The notes beneath the pieces were generated by a model. The model was not told the DNA's origin. It worked only from the letters and a program-made list of their open reading frames with translations, and searched no databases. This document shows, piece by piece, positions 50,361 to 59,193 of a DNA stretch of 64,000 nt. The stretch's first letter is position 1, and each line of letters begins with the position of its first letter. The stretch is from Aureimonas ureilytica DSM 18598 = NBRC 106430 (GTDB lineage Bacteria; Pseudomonadota; Alphaproteobacteria; Rhizobiales; Rhizobiaceae). Location of the stretch: contig NZ_ARQE01000010.1 of NCBI RefSeq assembly GCF_000382705.1, positions 124,001-188,000 on the forward strand, read 5' to 3'. The position numbers were made by a program, and so were the translations under genes.

Positions 50361-51056
50361 ATGCAGGCCGATCAGACGATCCAGCTCGACTACTTCTTCG
50401 ACCCATTCTGCGGCTGGTGCTATGCGAGCGCGCCCGCTCTCGCGGCTCTGGCGGACGCCTATCCAGAGGCGCTCGCGATGCGCCCGTCCGGCTTGTTCGC
50501 CAACGATGGAACGCGGCCCATGTCGAGCATGGCGGACCACGCCTGGCGCAACGACACGCGCATCGCCGAACTCACCGGGCAGCGGTTCACCGCCGACTAC
50601 CGCGACCGCGTCCTGCGCGACCCGCAGGCCCTGTTCGACTCGACTTATCCCACGCGGGCGATCGTCGCGCTCGGTGCGATCGACACGAGGCTGGAGCCCG
50701 TCCTGCTGCACGCGCTCCAGACGGCTCGCTACATCGAGGCCAAGGACACGGCCAAGGCGGAGATCGTGGCAGGCGTCGCCGCGCACGTGGCGCGCTCGCA
50801 TGGCCATGCTCTGGACGAGGCGAGCTTTGCCGACCGGCTCGTCCGGGACGGCGAGTTGGCCGAGCGGACCGACGGGCGCGTGCGCGAAACGCTGACGCGC
50901 ATGCGGGCCCTGCCGGGCTCGGGCGTGCCGCAGCTTCTCGTCGGCGTCGGCGACCATCGCGAGGTGGTCCAGGGCGCCGATCTCTACGGCGGCGCCGATG
51001 CCGTCACCCAAGCCATCGAGCGGATCGCCGCCCGGGCGCAGGCCCGCTCGAACTGA
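50361..51056 (+). CDS. DsbA-family thioredoxin-like protein
   Basis: A 231-residue protein starting MQADQTIQLDYFFDPFCGWCY with the redox motif Cys17-Gly-Trp-Cys20, an alpha-helical insertion and a late cis-Pro region (SGVPQLLVG). No signal peptide, so it is cytosolic, like FrnE and 2-hydroxychromene-2-carboxylate isomerase-type relatives. It may act as a disulfide isomerase/reductase or glutathione-dependent isomerase. It is followed after 26 nt by an NAD(P)-binding protein, apparently one operon under the LysR regulator. RBS is a G-rich stretch 10 nt upstream. Confidence 0.86.
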   Translation: MQADQTIQLDYFFDPFCGWCYASAPALAALADAYPEALAMRPSGLFANDGTRPMSSMADHAWRNDTRIAELTGQRFTADYRDRVLRDPQALFDSTYPTRAIVALGAIDTRLEPVLLHALQTARYIEAKDTAKAEIVAGVAAHVARSHGHALDEASFADRLVRDGELAERTDGRVRETLTRMRALPGSGVPQLLVGVGDHREVVQGADLYGGADAVTQAIERIAARAQARSN

Positions 51057-51082
51057 CCCCGACACCCCGAAAGGACATTCTC

Positions 51083-51691
51083 ATGAAGATCGCCCTCATC
51101 GGCGCCTCCGGCAACGCCGGATCGCGTATCGCCGCCGAACTCTCCACGCGCGGACACGAAGTCACGGCCATCGCCCGCAACGCCGACAGGATCGCCAGGC
51201 TGCCGGGCGTGACGCCGCTGGCCGTCGACATCGCCGACACCGACGCTCTCGTTTCCGCCCTCAAGGGGCACGACGCCATCGTCAGCTCGGTCCACTTCAC
51301 CGCCTCCGACCCCGACCAGTTGATCGGGGCGGCCAAGGCGTCGGGCGTGAAGCGCTATCTCGTGGTCGGCGGGGCCGGCAGCCTGGAGGTCGCGCCGGGC
51401 GTGAAGCTCGTGGAAACCCCGCAGTTCCCGGCGCAGTACAAGGAAGAGGCCACCAAGGGCGGTGTCTTTCTCGACAAGCTGCGCCAGGAGACGGACCTCG
51501 ACTGGACCTTCCTGTCGCCATCTGCCGCCTTCGTTCCGGGCGAGCGCACGGGCCAGTTTCGGCTCGGGCAGAACGAGCTCCTGACGAACGAGGCGGGCAG
51601 CAGCATCTCGTTCGAGGATTACGCCGTCGCGCTCGCCGACGAGATCGAAATGCCCCGGCACGTCCGGCAGCGGTTCACTGTCGGCTACTGA
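51083..51691 (+). CDS. NAD(P)-binding (NmrA/SDR-a5-like) protein
   Basis: A 202-residue atypical SDR: MKIALIGASGNAGSRIAAEL (Rossmann GASGNAG), IARNADRI, DAIVSSVHF and KRYLVVGGAGSLEVAPG. This is the NADH-flavin-reductase-like/YwnB group, which often binds NAD(P) to sense redox state or reduces quinones or flavins. No YxxxK pair. AAGGA lies 8 nt before the ATG. Second gene of the LysR-controlled pair. Confidence 0.87.
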   Translation: MKIALIGASGNAGSRIAAELSTRGHEVTAIARNADRIARLPGVTPLAVDIADTDALVSALKGHDAIVSSVHFTASDPDQLIGAAKASGVKRYLVVGGAGSLEVAPGVKLVETPQFPAQYKEEATKGGVFLDKLRQETDLDWTFLSPSAAFVPGERTGQFRLGQNELLTNEAGSSISFEDYAVALADEIEMPRHVRQRFTVGY

Positions 51692-51808
51692 ACGCCGAAC
51701 AAGCGGTTGGGACTTTGGCCTTCACCAGTTCCAGCGGCCCTCCGCGCGTTGCGCGGGCGACGGACGAAGGACAGCCCTTCGGACAGGTCCAAGTCACTCC
51801 GCCGCCGT

Positions 51809-52540
51809 TCAAGCGAACTCGCTGATATCGCGTGCGGCCGTGTCCAGGATCTCGTTGGACGCGGCCCGCGCGGCCGCGGCGTCGCGCATGCGCAGGGCCT
51901 CCACCAGTCGCCCGTGGACCTCGACCGTATGGAGATGGGACTCGACCGAACGGTTGGCCCGGTCCAGCGTGCGGGTCAGCGCGGCGTCGATCACGCTGGA
52001 CAGCTGGATGAAGACGAGATTTCCGCTGGCGTCGAGCAGGATGCGGTGGAACTCGGCGTCGGCGGCGGTGAAGGCGTCGTCATCGCCTGGTTCGGCGTCC
52101 CGCATGGTTTCCCAGGCGGCATGCAGGGCGGCGATGTCGGCAAGGCTCGCGCGTTTGGCCGCGAGTTCGGCGGCGAAGGGTTCGACTGCGCGGCGTGCCT
52201 CCAGCACGGAGGCGAGAAGGTCGGCGTCCACCACCGCATCGCCCATCCAGTCGAGAAGATCGGCGTCGAGAAGGTTCCATTCGGCGCGCGGGCGCACCAA
52301 GGTGCCGACCCGCGCCCGCGACCTGACGACGCCCTTCGACTCCAAGGTCTTCAGGGCTTCGCGCACCACCGTGCGGCTGATCGAGAACTCGGCGCAGAAG
52401 TCCTGCTCGCGCGGGAGGGTCGAGCCCTCCGCATAGCGCCCTTCCACGATCGCGCGAGCGAGGGCTGCGACGAAGTCCCGTCCGACCCGAGGTCTCGACG
52501 GGTTCCGGGCAGGACGGGACGGGGTGGACGCAAGCGGCAT
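51809..52540 (-). CDS. GntR-family (FadR/FCD) sugar regulator
   Basis: A 243-residue repressor: winged helix at about 20-85 (LARAIVEGRYAEGSTLPREQDFCAEFSISRTVVREALKTLESKG) and an FCD ligand domain (about 100-235) with the metal-binding Asp/His set (AADAEFHRILLDASGN, EVHGRLVEAL). Related regulators control galactonate, arabinose and galactose catabolism. It is divergent from araFGH and faces two inverted ATATGTCYGA sites in the shared promoter. It probably senses a sugar acid of this pathway. Confidence 0.92.
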   Translation of the reverse strand: MPLASTPSRPARNPSRPRVGRDFVAALARAIVEGRYAEGSTLPREQDFCAEFSISRTVVREALKTLESKGVVRSRARVGTLVRPRAEWNLLDADLLDWMGDAVVDADLLASVLEARRAVEPFAAELAAKRASLADIAALHAAWETMRDAEPGDDDAFTAADAEFHRILLDASGNLVFIQLSSVIDAALTRTLDRANRSVESHLHTVEVHGRLVEALRMRDAAAARAASNEILDTAARDISEFA

Positions 52541-52606
52541 TCGGGAACGTTCCGGTCTCGGATGCTTCCGTTCTCCCTCATTTACTCGCGTCCGACAACG
52601 GCAGGG

Positions 52607-52642
52607 ATATGTCTGACATTACGATTGACTCATCGGACATAT
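52607..52642. promoter_or_regulatory. Inverted operator pair between the GntR regulator and araF
   Basis: ATATGTCTGA (52607-52616) and TCGGACATAT (52633-52642) are inverted copies matching 9 of 10 bases. The left one extends into TGTC-T-GACA, a compact palindrome typical of FadR-type GntR sites. A -35-like TTGACT (52625-52630) lies between the copies on the plus strand, so occupancy would block araF transcription. Confidence 0.68.
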
Positions 52643-52703
52643 GAACGCTACCAATCGGCAGGCGCCGTGGGAGAACGAGGCGCTCACGATCCGGGAGGCA
52701 CCA

Positions 52704-53687
52704 ATGAAATTCTGGAAACAGACACTGCTCGCAGGCGCGACGCTGATGATCGCCGTCGGTGCGGCCAGTGCGGCCGACGTCAAGATCGGCTTCGTCGTCA
52801 AGCAGCCGGAAGAGCCCTGGTTCCAGGACGAATGGAAGTTCGCCCAGCAAGCCGCCAAGGAAAAGGGTTTCACCCTCGTCGAGATCGGCGCCGAGGACGG
52901 CGAGAAGGTCCAGGCCGCGATCGACAATCTCGGCGCGCAGGGCGCGCAGGGCTTCATCATCTGCACGCCCGACGTGAAGCTCGGCCCCGGCATCGTCGCC
53001 AAGGCCGCCGCCAACGACCTCAAGGTCATGACGGTGGACGACCGCCTCGTGGACAATGCCGGCCAGCCCCTTGAGGATGTCCCGCATATGGGCATCTCGG
53101 CCACGAAGATCGGCGAGACGGTGGGTCAGGCGATCGCCGACGAGATCAAGGCGCGCGGCTGGGATATCTCGAAGGTCGGCGCGATCAAGGTTTCCTACGA
53201 CCAGCTTCCCACGGCGGTGGACCGTGTCGCGGGCGCCACCTCGGTTCTGGAGAAGAGCGGCCTGCCCGCCGCCAACATCTTCAACGCCCCGCAGGCCAAG
53301 ACCGACACGGAAGCGGCACTGAACGCCGCGACGACCGTGTTGAACGCCCATCCCGAGGTCCAGCACTGGGTCGCCGTCGGCCTCAACGATGAGGCGGTTC
53401 TGGGCGCCGTGCGCGCCACGGAAAGCGTCGGCATTCCGACGTCCAACGTGATCGGCGTCGGCATCGGCGGCGCGGATTCGGCGATCAACGAATTCAAGAA
53501 GCCGAGCGAGACGGGCTTCTTCGGCACCGTCATCATCAGCCCCAAGCGCCACGGCTACGAGACCGCCGTCAACATGTACGACTGGATCGCCGACGGCAAG
53601 GAGCCGGAAAAGCTGATCCTGACGAGCGGCCAGCTCGCCACGCGCGGCGACTACCAGAGCGTGCGCAAGGATCTCGGCATCGAGTAA
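52704..53687 (+). CDS. araF: L-arabinose/galactose-binding periplasmic protein AraF
   Basis: A 327-residue binding protein. Signal peptide MKFWKQTLLAGATLMIAVGAASA, then DVKIGFVVKQPEEPWFQDEW, FIICTPDVKLGPGIVAKA, MTVDDRLVDNAGQ, and HPEVQHWVAVGLNDEAVLGAVRATE, all aligning with E. coli AraF. It binds L-arabinose and usually D-galactose in the periplasm. Start 52704 is set by the signal peptide and GGGAGG 5 nt upstream. First gene of araFGH, under a divergent GntR regulator. Confidence 0.95.
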   Translation: MKFWKQTLLAGATLMIAVGAASAADVKIGFVVKQPEEPWFQDEWKFAQQAAKEKGFTLVEIGAEDGEKVQAAIDNLGAQGAQGFIICTPDVKLGPGIVAKAAANDLKVMTVDDRLVDNAGQPLEDVPHMGISATKIGETVGQAIADEIKARGWDISKVGAIKVSYDQLPTAVDRVAGATSVLEKSGLPAANIFNAPQAKTDTEAALNAATTVLNAHPEVQHWVAVGLNDEAVLGAVRATESVGIPTSNVIGVGIGGADSAINEFKKPSETGFFGTVIISPKRHGYETAVNMYDWIADGKEPEKLILTSGQLATRGDYQSVRKDLGIE

Positions 53688-53705
53688 GGCCCCGCCGATC
53701 TCAAG

Positions 53706-53734
53706 GGCGGCGCTCTCTCCCGGAGGGCGCCGCC
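53706..53734 (+). terminator. Stem-loop between araF and araG
   Basis: GGCGGCGC (53706-53713) pairs with GCGCCGCC (53727-53734). No U-run. As after oppA, such hairpins usually stabilise the binding-protein mRNA and reduce read-through into the transporter genes. Confidence 0.55.
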
Positions 53735-53757
53735 GTCCAATCTGGAGCGGCCGGTCG

Positions 53758-55272
53758 ATGGCGTTACTCGAATTCAACGGACTGACGAAGTCCTATCCGG
53801 GCGTGCGCGCCTTGAAGGGCGTCGGCTTCTCGGTTCCCGCCGGCCATGTCCACGGACTGATGGGCGAGAACGGCGCGGGCAAATCCACGCTGATCCGCAT
53901 CCTCTCCGGCGACACGCGAGCCGACGAAGGCTCGATCCGCATCGACGGCGCGGACCAGCGGTTCACGCGGGCGCGCGATGCCTTCGACGCGGGCGTGGTG
54001 GTGGTCCATCAGGAACTCCAGCTCGTCCCCAATCTCTCGGTCGCCGAGAACCTGCGGCTCGGACGCACGCCGTCGCGGGCCGGTATCGTGAATTTCCGCA
54101 AGCTGTTCGACGAGGTCGCGCGCACGCTGGCCGAGATCGGCGTGGAGATCGACCCCGCCGCGAAGGTCTCCAGCCTCTCGATCGGCGAGCGGCAGATGGT
54201 CGAGATCGCCAAGGCGGTCATGATCGATGCGCGCGTCATCGCGCTGGACGAGCCGACCTCGTCCCTGTCCTCGCGCGAGAGCGAAATCCTGTTCCGCCTG
54301 ATCGGACGGCTGCGCGCCGCCGGCAAGGTGATCCTCTACGTCTCGCATCGCCTGGACGAAATCTTTCGCCTTTGCGACGGCTGCACGGTGCTGCGCGACG
54401 GTGCGCTCGCCGCGCACCACCCCACGATGGAGGGCGTGACGCGCCAGGGTCTCGTGTCCGAGATGGTGGGCCGCGAGATCAGCGACATCTGGGGCTGGCG
54501 GCCCCGCGCTCAGGGCGATGTGCGCCTGTCCGTGGAGAGCCTGTCGGGCGAGAAGCTGCCGGTCGGGCAAGGTTTCACGGCGCGCGCGGGGGAGATCCTC
54601 GGCTTCTTCGGCCTCGTGGGCGCCGGCCGCTCCGAGCTGATGCGCCTCGTCTACGGCGCGGACCGCGCGGCGGGCGGCACGGTGAAGATCGATGGCGAAC
54701 CGCTGCGCCTGTCCGATCCCCGCGCCTCGATCCAGGCCGGGCTCGTGCTCTGCCCGGAGGATCGCAAGGCGGACGGCATCGTGCAGGGCCGTTCGGTCGC
54801 CGAGAACATCGCGATTTCCTCGCGCCGCCACCACTCCCCCTTCGGCATCGTGCGCCCCGGCCGCGAGGCCGAGACCGCCGACCGCTTCATCGAGACCCTG
54901 CGCATCCGCACCCCGTCGCGCCGCCAGGACATCGTGAACCTGTCGGGCGGCAACCAGCAGAAGGTCATCCTCGCCCGCTGGCTGTCGGAGCCCGACGTCA
55001 AGATCCTGATCGTCGACGAACCGACGCGCGGCATCGACGTCGGCGCGAAATCCGAGATCTACGAGATTCTCTATGCGCTCGCCGAGCGCGGCATCGCGGT
55101 GGTCGTGGTCTCCAGCGAACTGCCCGAGGTGATCGGCATCTGCGACCGCGTCCTCGTCATGTGCGAGCGGCGCATCGCCGCCGAGTTCCAACGCGGCGCG
55201 CTGAGCGAAAGCGCCCTTCTCGCCGCCGCCCTGCCCGACCGCGCCACGCCGCGCCTTGCCGAGACCCGCTGA
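53758..55272 (+). CDS. araG: L-arabinose ABC transporter ATP-binding protein AraG
   Basis: A 504-residue double ATPase. First domain: GENGAGKST (Walker A), LSIGERQMVEIAKAV (signature), VIALDEPTSSLSSRE (Walker B). Second domain: degenerate Walker A GLVGAGRSEL, signature LSGGNQQKVILARWL, Walker B ILIVDEPTRGID. This asymmetric pattern is standard for sugar importers of the RbsA/AraG type. It drives import through AraH. Confidence 0.95.
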   Translation: MALLEFNGLTKSYPGVRALKGVGFSVPAGHVHGLMGENGAGKSTLIRILSGDTRADEGSIRIDGADQRFTRARDAFDAGVVVVHQELQLVPNLSVAENLRLGRTPSRAGIVNFRKLFDEVARTLAEIGVEIDPAAKVSSLSIGERQMVEIAKAVMIDARVIALDEPTSSLSSRESEILFRLIGRLRAAGKVILYVSHRLDEIFRLCDGCTVLRDGALAAHHPTMEGVTRQGLVSEMVGREISDIWGWRPRAQGDVRLSVESLSGEKLPVGQGFTARAGEILGFFGLVGAGRSELMRLVYGADRAAGGTVKIDGEPLRLSDPRASIQAGLVLCPEDRKADGIVQGRSVAENIAISSRRHHSPFGIVRPGREAETADRFIETLRIRTPSRRQDIVNLSGGNQQKVILARWLSEPDVKILIVDEPTRGIDVGAKSEIYEILYALAERGIAVVVVSSELPEVIGICDRVLVMCERRIAAEFQRGALSESALLAAALPDRATPRLAETR

Positions 55273-55278
55273 CCCGTC

Positions 55279-56229
55279 ATGACCGCATCGATCAAACGCA
55301 TCCTCCTCGGCGAGCAGGGTCTGCTCGTTCTCTTCGTGCTGGCCTTCGCGCTGGTCTCGCTGACGGTTCCCAACTTCCTGACCGAACGCAACATCCTCGG
55401 ACTGCTTCAGTCGGTGGTGACCATCGGCATCGTCGCCTGCACCATGATGTTCTGCCTCGCATCGCGCGATTTCGACCTGTCGGTCGGCTCGATCGTCGCC
55501 TTTTCCGGCATGGTGGCCGTGATGGTCTCCAACGACACGGGCTCGATCGCGCTCGGGCTCCTGGCGGCGCTTCTGGCCGGCGGTCTGGTGGGGCTCGTCA
55601 ACGGCGTCGTCATCGCCAAGCTCCACATCAACGCGCTGATCACCACGCTCGCCACGATGCAGATCGTGCGCGGGCTCGCCCTGATCGCATCCGACGGCCG
55701 CGCCGTCGGCATCAACGATCCCGCCTTCTATTCGCTGGCGCTGAGCCGCTTCCTCGGCGTTCCGACGCCGGTCTGGATCATGGCGATCCTGTTCGCGGTC
55801 TTCGCCTTCGTGCTCAACCGCACGGTGTTCGGGCGCAACACGCTCGCGATCGGCGGCAATCCGGAAGCCTCGCGCCTCGCGGGCGTCGACGTCGACTGGG
55901 GCCGGATCGGCATCTTCGCCCTTCAGGGCCTCGTCTGCGCGGTGGCGGGCATCCTTCTCGCCTCGCGCATCACCAGCGGCCAGCCGAACGCGGCGACGGG
56001 GCTCGAACTCTCCGTCATCTCGGCCTGCGTTCTGGGCGGCGTGTCGCTGGCGGGGGGGCGCGCGACCATGAGCGGCGTGATCGTCGGCGTCCTGATCCTC
56101 GGCATCGCCGAGAACGTCATGAACCTCCTGAACATCCAGGCCTTCTACCAATATGTCGTGCGCGGCCTGATCCTTCTCTTCGCCGTGCTGCTCGACAATC
56201 TTCGCTCGCGCGCCCTCGGCCGACGCTGA
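55279..56229 (+). CDS. araH: L-arabinose ABC transporter permease AraH
   Basis: A 316-residue permease of the RbsC/AraH family with about 8-10 TM segments; signature CLASRDFDLSVGSIVAFSGM, GLVNGVVIAKLHINALITTLATM and GRNTLAIGGNPEASRLAGVDV, then SLAGGRATMSGVIVGVLILG near the end. It forms the sugar channel with AraG. It starts 6 nt after araG and converges with dgoA, 12 nt apart. Confidence 0.95.
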   Translation: MTASIKRILLGEQGLLVLFVLAFALVSLTVPNFLTERNILGLLQSVVTIGIVACTMMFCLASRDFDLSVGSIVAFSGMVAVMVSNDTGSIALGLLAALLAGGLVGLVNGVVIAKLHINALITTLATMQIVRGLALIASDGRAVGINDPAFYSLALSRFLGVPTPVWIMAILFAVFAFVLNRTVFGRNTLAIGGNPEASRLAGVDVDWGRIGIFALQGLVCAVAGILLASRITSGQPNAATGLELSVISACVLGGVSLAGGRATMSGVIVGVLILGIAENVMNLLNIQAFYQYVVRGLILLFAVLLDNLRSRALGRR

Positions 56230-56241
56230 CGCCCCGGCCCG

Positions 56242-56883
56242 TCAGCCTGCGGCGAGATCGTAGGCTTCCACGGCCCGCCGCGCCTTCCGGCGAACCGCCT
56301 CGGCATCGTCGCCGGGCTTGTAGAGGCTGGAGCCGAGACCGAAGGCGGTGACGCCGACCTGGGCGTAGGCCGCGAAGGTCTCGTCGGAGACGCCGCCCAC
56401 CGCGCCGATCACCGTGTCCCGAGGCAGCACGGCCCGGATCGCCGCAATCCCCGACGGCCCGAGCGCGCCGGCCGGAAAGAACTTGAGCGCCGAAGCGCCG
56501 TTTCGAAGTGCGAGAAAGGCCTCGGTCGGCGTGAAGACGCCGGGCATCGTCACCATTCCATATCCGGCCGCCCGACGAAGGACGTCGGGATCGACATTCG
56601 GGCTGATGACGAGGCGGCCGTCCACCTCCGCCAACCGATCGACCGATCCGGCATCCAGCACCGTGCCGGCGCCGATGAGCGCCACGTGACCGTGACGCCC
56701 GGCGGCGATGCGGATGGACTCGAACGGGTCGGGCGAATTGAGCGGAATCTCGATCGCCTCGAAGCCTTCCTCGATCAGCGCGTCGGTGACGGCGGCGACC
56801 TCGTCGGGGCGAATCCCGCGAAGGATGGCCACCAGCGGGCGCTGGAACTGCGGCCAGGGGGCGGACGGGGACGATGGGCTCAT
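56242..56883 (-). CDS. dgoA: 2-dehydro-3-deoxy-6-phosphogalactonate aldolase
   Basis: A 213-residue class I aldolase: PLVAILRGIRPDEVAAVTDALIEEGFEAIEIPLNS split over the first units (with catalytic Glu), HVALIGAGTVLD, RLVISPNVDPDVLRRA, TMPGVFTPTEAFLALRNGASALKFFPAG with the Schiff-base Lys in ALKFFP. The start ILRGI and EIPLNSP favour KDPGal aldolase (DgoA) over KDPG aldolase. It splits KDPGal into pyruvate and glyceraldehyde 3-phosphate. ATG 56883 is the family start; RBS weak. Followed downstream by araH in convergent orientation. Confidence 0.9.
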   Translation of the reverse strand: MSPSSPSAPWPQFQRPLVAILRGIRPDEVAAVTDALIEEGFEAIEIPLNSPDPFESIRIAAGRHGHVALIGAGTVLDAGSVDRLAEVDGRLVISPNVDPDVLRRAAGYGMVTMPGVFTPTEAFLALRNGASALKFFPAGALGPSGIAAIRAVLPRDTVIGAVGGVSDETFAAYAQVGVTAFGLGSSLYKPGDDAEAVRRKARRAVEAYDLAAG

Positions 56884-57246
56884 GGTCGGGTCTGCTCTCG
56901 AATGGAAGGGGGCTGCGGCGTGTCGGGCCGCCAGGAGAAATCCCCGCCGGGTCGCCTCTTGCGCGTCGACGGGGTGGACGCCGGGGCCGGCCGTCTCCAG
57001 CACCGCGCCCTGGAGGTTCGCGGCGGCTCCGCTGGCGGCCAGCGTGACGCGCCGCGATCCCGCGTGGCGGCCAAGCGCCGCGCCGATCAGGAGGCCGGAG
57101 CGGTTCGAAGCGCCGTCTTCGCGCGGAACGGCCCGTCGGCCTCGGAGGGTCGCACCGTCACGTCCACCGCGCGTTCGAGGCGAGCCGGACGCTCGTGGCA
57201 CCTCGGCCCAGCGGAACGACAGGCGACCCGCGCATCACCCGGTCGC
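56884..57246 (-). other. 363-nt gap between dgoA and SDR genes holding a dgoK remnant
   Basis: No intact gene. The central part is the dgoK fragment described separately. The remainder shows no coding pattern that I can support. Confidence 0.6.
56911..57102 (-). pseudogene. dgoK: Remnant of 2-dehydro-3-deoxygalactonokinase (dgoK) C-terminus
   Basis: The minus frame reads RSGLLIGAALGRHAGSRRVT and later VHPVDAQEATRRGFLLAARH, which matches the end of DgoK kinases (SGLLIGxE......VTLIGxPxLxxxYxxAL...G......DAExAxxRGL..A). The middle is shortened (no LxxLYxxAL) and the N-terminal three quarters, including the ATP site, are missing. It lies exactly where dgoK normally sits next to dgoA. Confidence 0.65.
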
Positions 57247-58026
57247 TCAGGCCGGGTGCTGCTGGACGCTGAGGCCGCCGTCCACCGTCAGGCAGGTGGC
57301 GTTCATGAACGGGCACTCGTCCGAAATCATGAAGACGGCGGCGAGCGCGATCTCCTCCGGGCTCGCGATGCGGCGGCCGGGATGCAGCGCCAAGGTTTCG
57401 GCCTTTGCGGCATCCGGGTCCGGGAAGGAGTTCCAGTAGTCGATGACCTTCTGCGTCGCGACATAGCCGGGCGCGAGCGCGTTCACCCGCACCCCCTTGG
57501 CCGCGTATTCGAGGCCGAGAGCCTTGGTCATGCCGAGGAGAGCGTGCTTGGCGAGCGGATAGGGGAAGGTGTGGGGAATGATGGTGAAGGCGTGGGTCGA
57601 GGCGATGTTGAGGATCGCCCCTCCCCCGGCTTCGATCATGCCCGGCAGGACGGTGCGGCAGCAGGTCCAGGCGCCCTTGAGGTTCACGTCGAAGCAGCGC
57701 TCCCACGCCGCGTCGTCCATCGCCAGCGGTTCGGAAAAGACGTTGATGCCCGCATTGTTGACGAGGGCGTTGATCGGCCCGATCGCGGCGGCGCCGTCCG
57801 AGACGGCCTGCGCGATGCCGGCTGCGTCCGTGATGTCCACAGCCGTGTGGAAGAGCGTCGCGCCGGCTGCGGCGAGCCGCTCCGCTTCCGTGCCGAGAAG
57901 CGCGCCGTCGCGGTCGAGGAGAAGAAGGCTTGCCCCCTCCCGGTGGCAGGCCTCGGCGATGGCGAGGCCGATGCCCTGCGCGGCCCCGGTGATCATGATG
58001 CGTTTGTTCTGAAGCCGTCCGCCCAT
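57247..58026 (-). CDS. Short-chain dehydrogenase/reductase, probable sugar dehydrogenase
   Basis: A 259-residue classical SDR: ITGAAQGIGLAIAEACHREG (TGxxxGIG), LVNNAGINVF (NNAG), NIASTHAF (Ser) and YPLAKHAL (Tyr-x3-Lys), ending NATCLTVDGGLSVQQHPA. In a galactonate locus it is a good candidate for the aldose (D-galactose, L-arabinose or L-fucose) 1-dehydrogenase that makes the lactone. ATG 58026 is chosen with GGTGAG upstream; ATG 58038 overlapping the dgoD stop is possible. Translationally coupled with dgoD. Confidence 0.88.
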   Translation of the reverse strand: MGGRLQNKRIMITGAAQGIGLAIAEACHREGASLLLLDRDGALLGTEAERLAAAGATLFHTAVDITDAAGIAQAVSDGAAAIGPINALVNNAGINVFSEPLAMDDAAWERCFDVNLKGAWTCCRTVLPGMIEAGGGAILNIASTHAFTIIPHTFPYPLAKHALLGMTKALGLEYAAKGVRVNALAPGYVATQKVIDYWNSFPDPDAAKAETLALHPGRRIASPEEIALAAVFMISDECPFMNATCLTVDGGLSVQQHPA

Positions 58027-58031
58027 GGCGC

Positions 58032-59180
58032 TCACCATTCCGCGAAGGAGCCGTCGGCGTGGCGCCAGACGGGATTGCGCCAGCGATGGCCGACCTTCGC
58101 CATCTCCACGACATGCGCCTCGTTCACCTCCACGCCGAGGCCGGGCCCGTCGGGAATCGCGACGAAGCCGTCCTGGTAGGCGAAGGCCTCGCGGTTGGTG
58201 ACGTAGTCGAGAAGGTCGCTGCCCTCGTTGTAATGGATGCCGAGGCTCTGCTCCTGGATGAACGCGTTGTAGCTCACAGCGTCGAGCTGGAGGCAGGCGG
58301 CGAGCGCGATGGGGCCGAGCGGGCAATGGGGCGCCAGCGCCACGTCGAAGGCCTCGGCCATGGCCGCGATCTTGCGGCATTCGGTGATGCCGCCGGCATG
58401 GCTGACATCGGGCTGGATGATGTCGACGACGCCGTCCTGGAGGACGCCCTTGTAGTCCCAGCGCGAATACAGCCGCTCGCCCAGCGCGATCGGCACGGAG
58501 CAGTGGTTGGCGATCTCGCGCAGCGCCTCCCGGTGTTCCGAAAGGACGGGCTCCTCGATGAACATCAGCTTGTAGGGCTCGAGTTCCTTCACGAGCGTCT
58601 TCGCCATGGGTTTGTGGACGCGGCCATGGAAGTCGGCCCCGATGCCGATATGGGGGCCGACCGCTTCGCGCACCGTGGCGATCACCTCCACGGCCCGGTC
58701 GATCGCAGCGTGATCGCCGACGATCTGGAGCTCCTCGCAGCCGTTGAGCTTGAGCGCCTTGAAGCCGCTCGCGACGGCCTGCTTCGCGCTGGCCGCCACG
58801 TCCGCCGGGCGGTCGCCGCCGATCCAGGAATAGATCTGGATCCGGTCCCGGCAGCGCCCGCCCAGCAGCTGGTGGACCGGCTGGCCGAGCGCCTTGCCCT
58901 TGATGTCCCAGAGCGCCTGATCGATGCCGGACAGCGCGCTCATGTGGATGGCGCCGCCGCGATAGAAGCCGCCGCGATACAGCACCGTCCAATGGTCCTC
59001 GATGCGGAACGGGTCCTTGCCGACGAGATAGTCCGCCAGCTCGTGGACCAGGGCCTCGACGGTGGCCGCACGCCCCTCGACCACGGGCTCGCCCCAGCCG
59101 GTGACGCCCTCGTCCGTTTCGATCTTCAAGAACAGCCAGCGCGGCGGGACGATGAAGGTGGACAGTTTCGTGATCTTCAT
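58032..59180 (-). CDS. dgoD: D-galactonate dehydratase
   Basis: A 382-residue enolase-superfamily enzyme that aligns end to end with E. coli Dgo[75 protein letters not shown] (metal Asp and catalytic His), FIEEPVL (metal Glu), [13 protein letters not shown] (metal Glu) and [14 protein letters not shown] (catalytic His). It dehydrates D-galactonate to 2-keto-3-deoxygalactonate. Length equals E. coli's. It overlaps the SDR gene and is 13 nt from the GMC gene. Confidence 0.96.
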   Translation of the reverse strand: MKITKLSTFIVPPRWLFLKIETDEGVTGWGEPVVEGRAATVEALVHELADYLVGKDPFRIEDHWTVLYRGGFYRGGAIHMSALSGIDQALWDIKGKALGQPVHQLLGGRCRDRIQIYSWIGGDRPADVAASAKQAVASGFKALKLNGCEELQIVGDHAAIDRAVEVIATVREAVGPHIGIGADFHGRVHKPMAKTLVKELEPYKLMFIEEPVLSEHREALREIANHCSVPIALGERLYSRWDYKGVLQDGVVDIIQPDVSHAGGITECRKIAAMAEAFDVALAPHCPLGPIALAACLQLDAVSYNAFIQEQSLGIHYNEGSDLLDYVTNREAFAYQDGFVAIPDGPGLGVEVNEAHVVEMAKVGHRWRNPVWRHADGSFAEW

Positions 59181-59193
59181 GGGAGGCCGGCCT

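Noticed and set aside
57105-57120. GGTTCGAA-like T-loop sequence as a tRNA hint
   Set aside because: No acceptor stem, D-arm or anticodon arm can be built around it; no tRNA found in the window.
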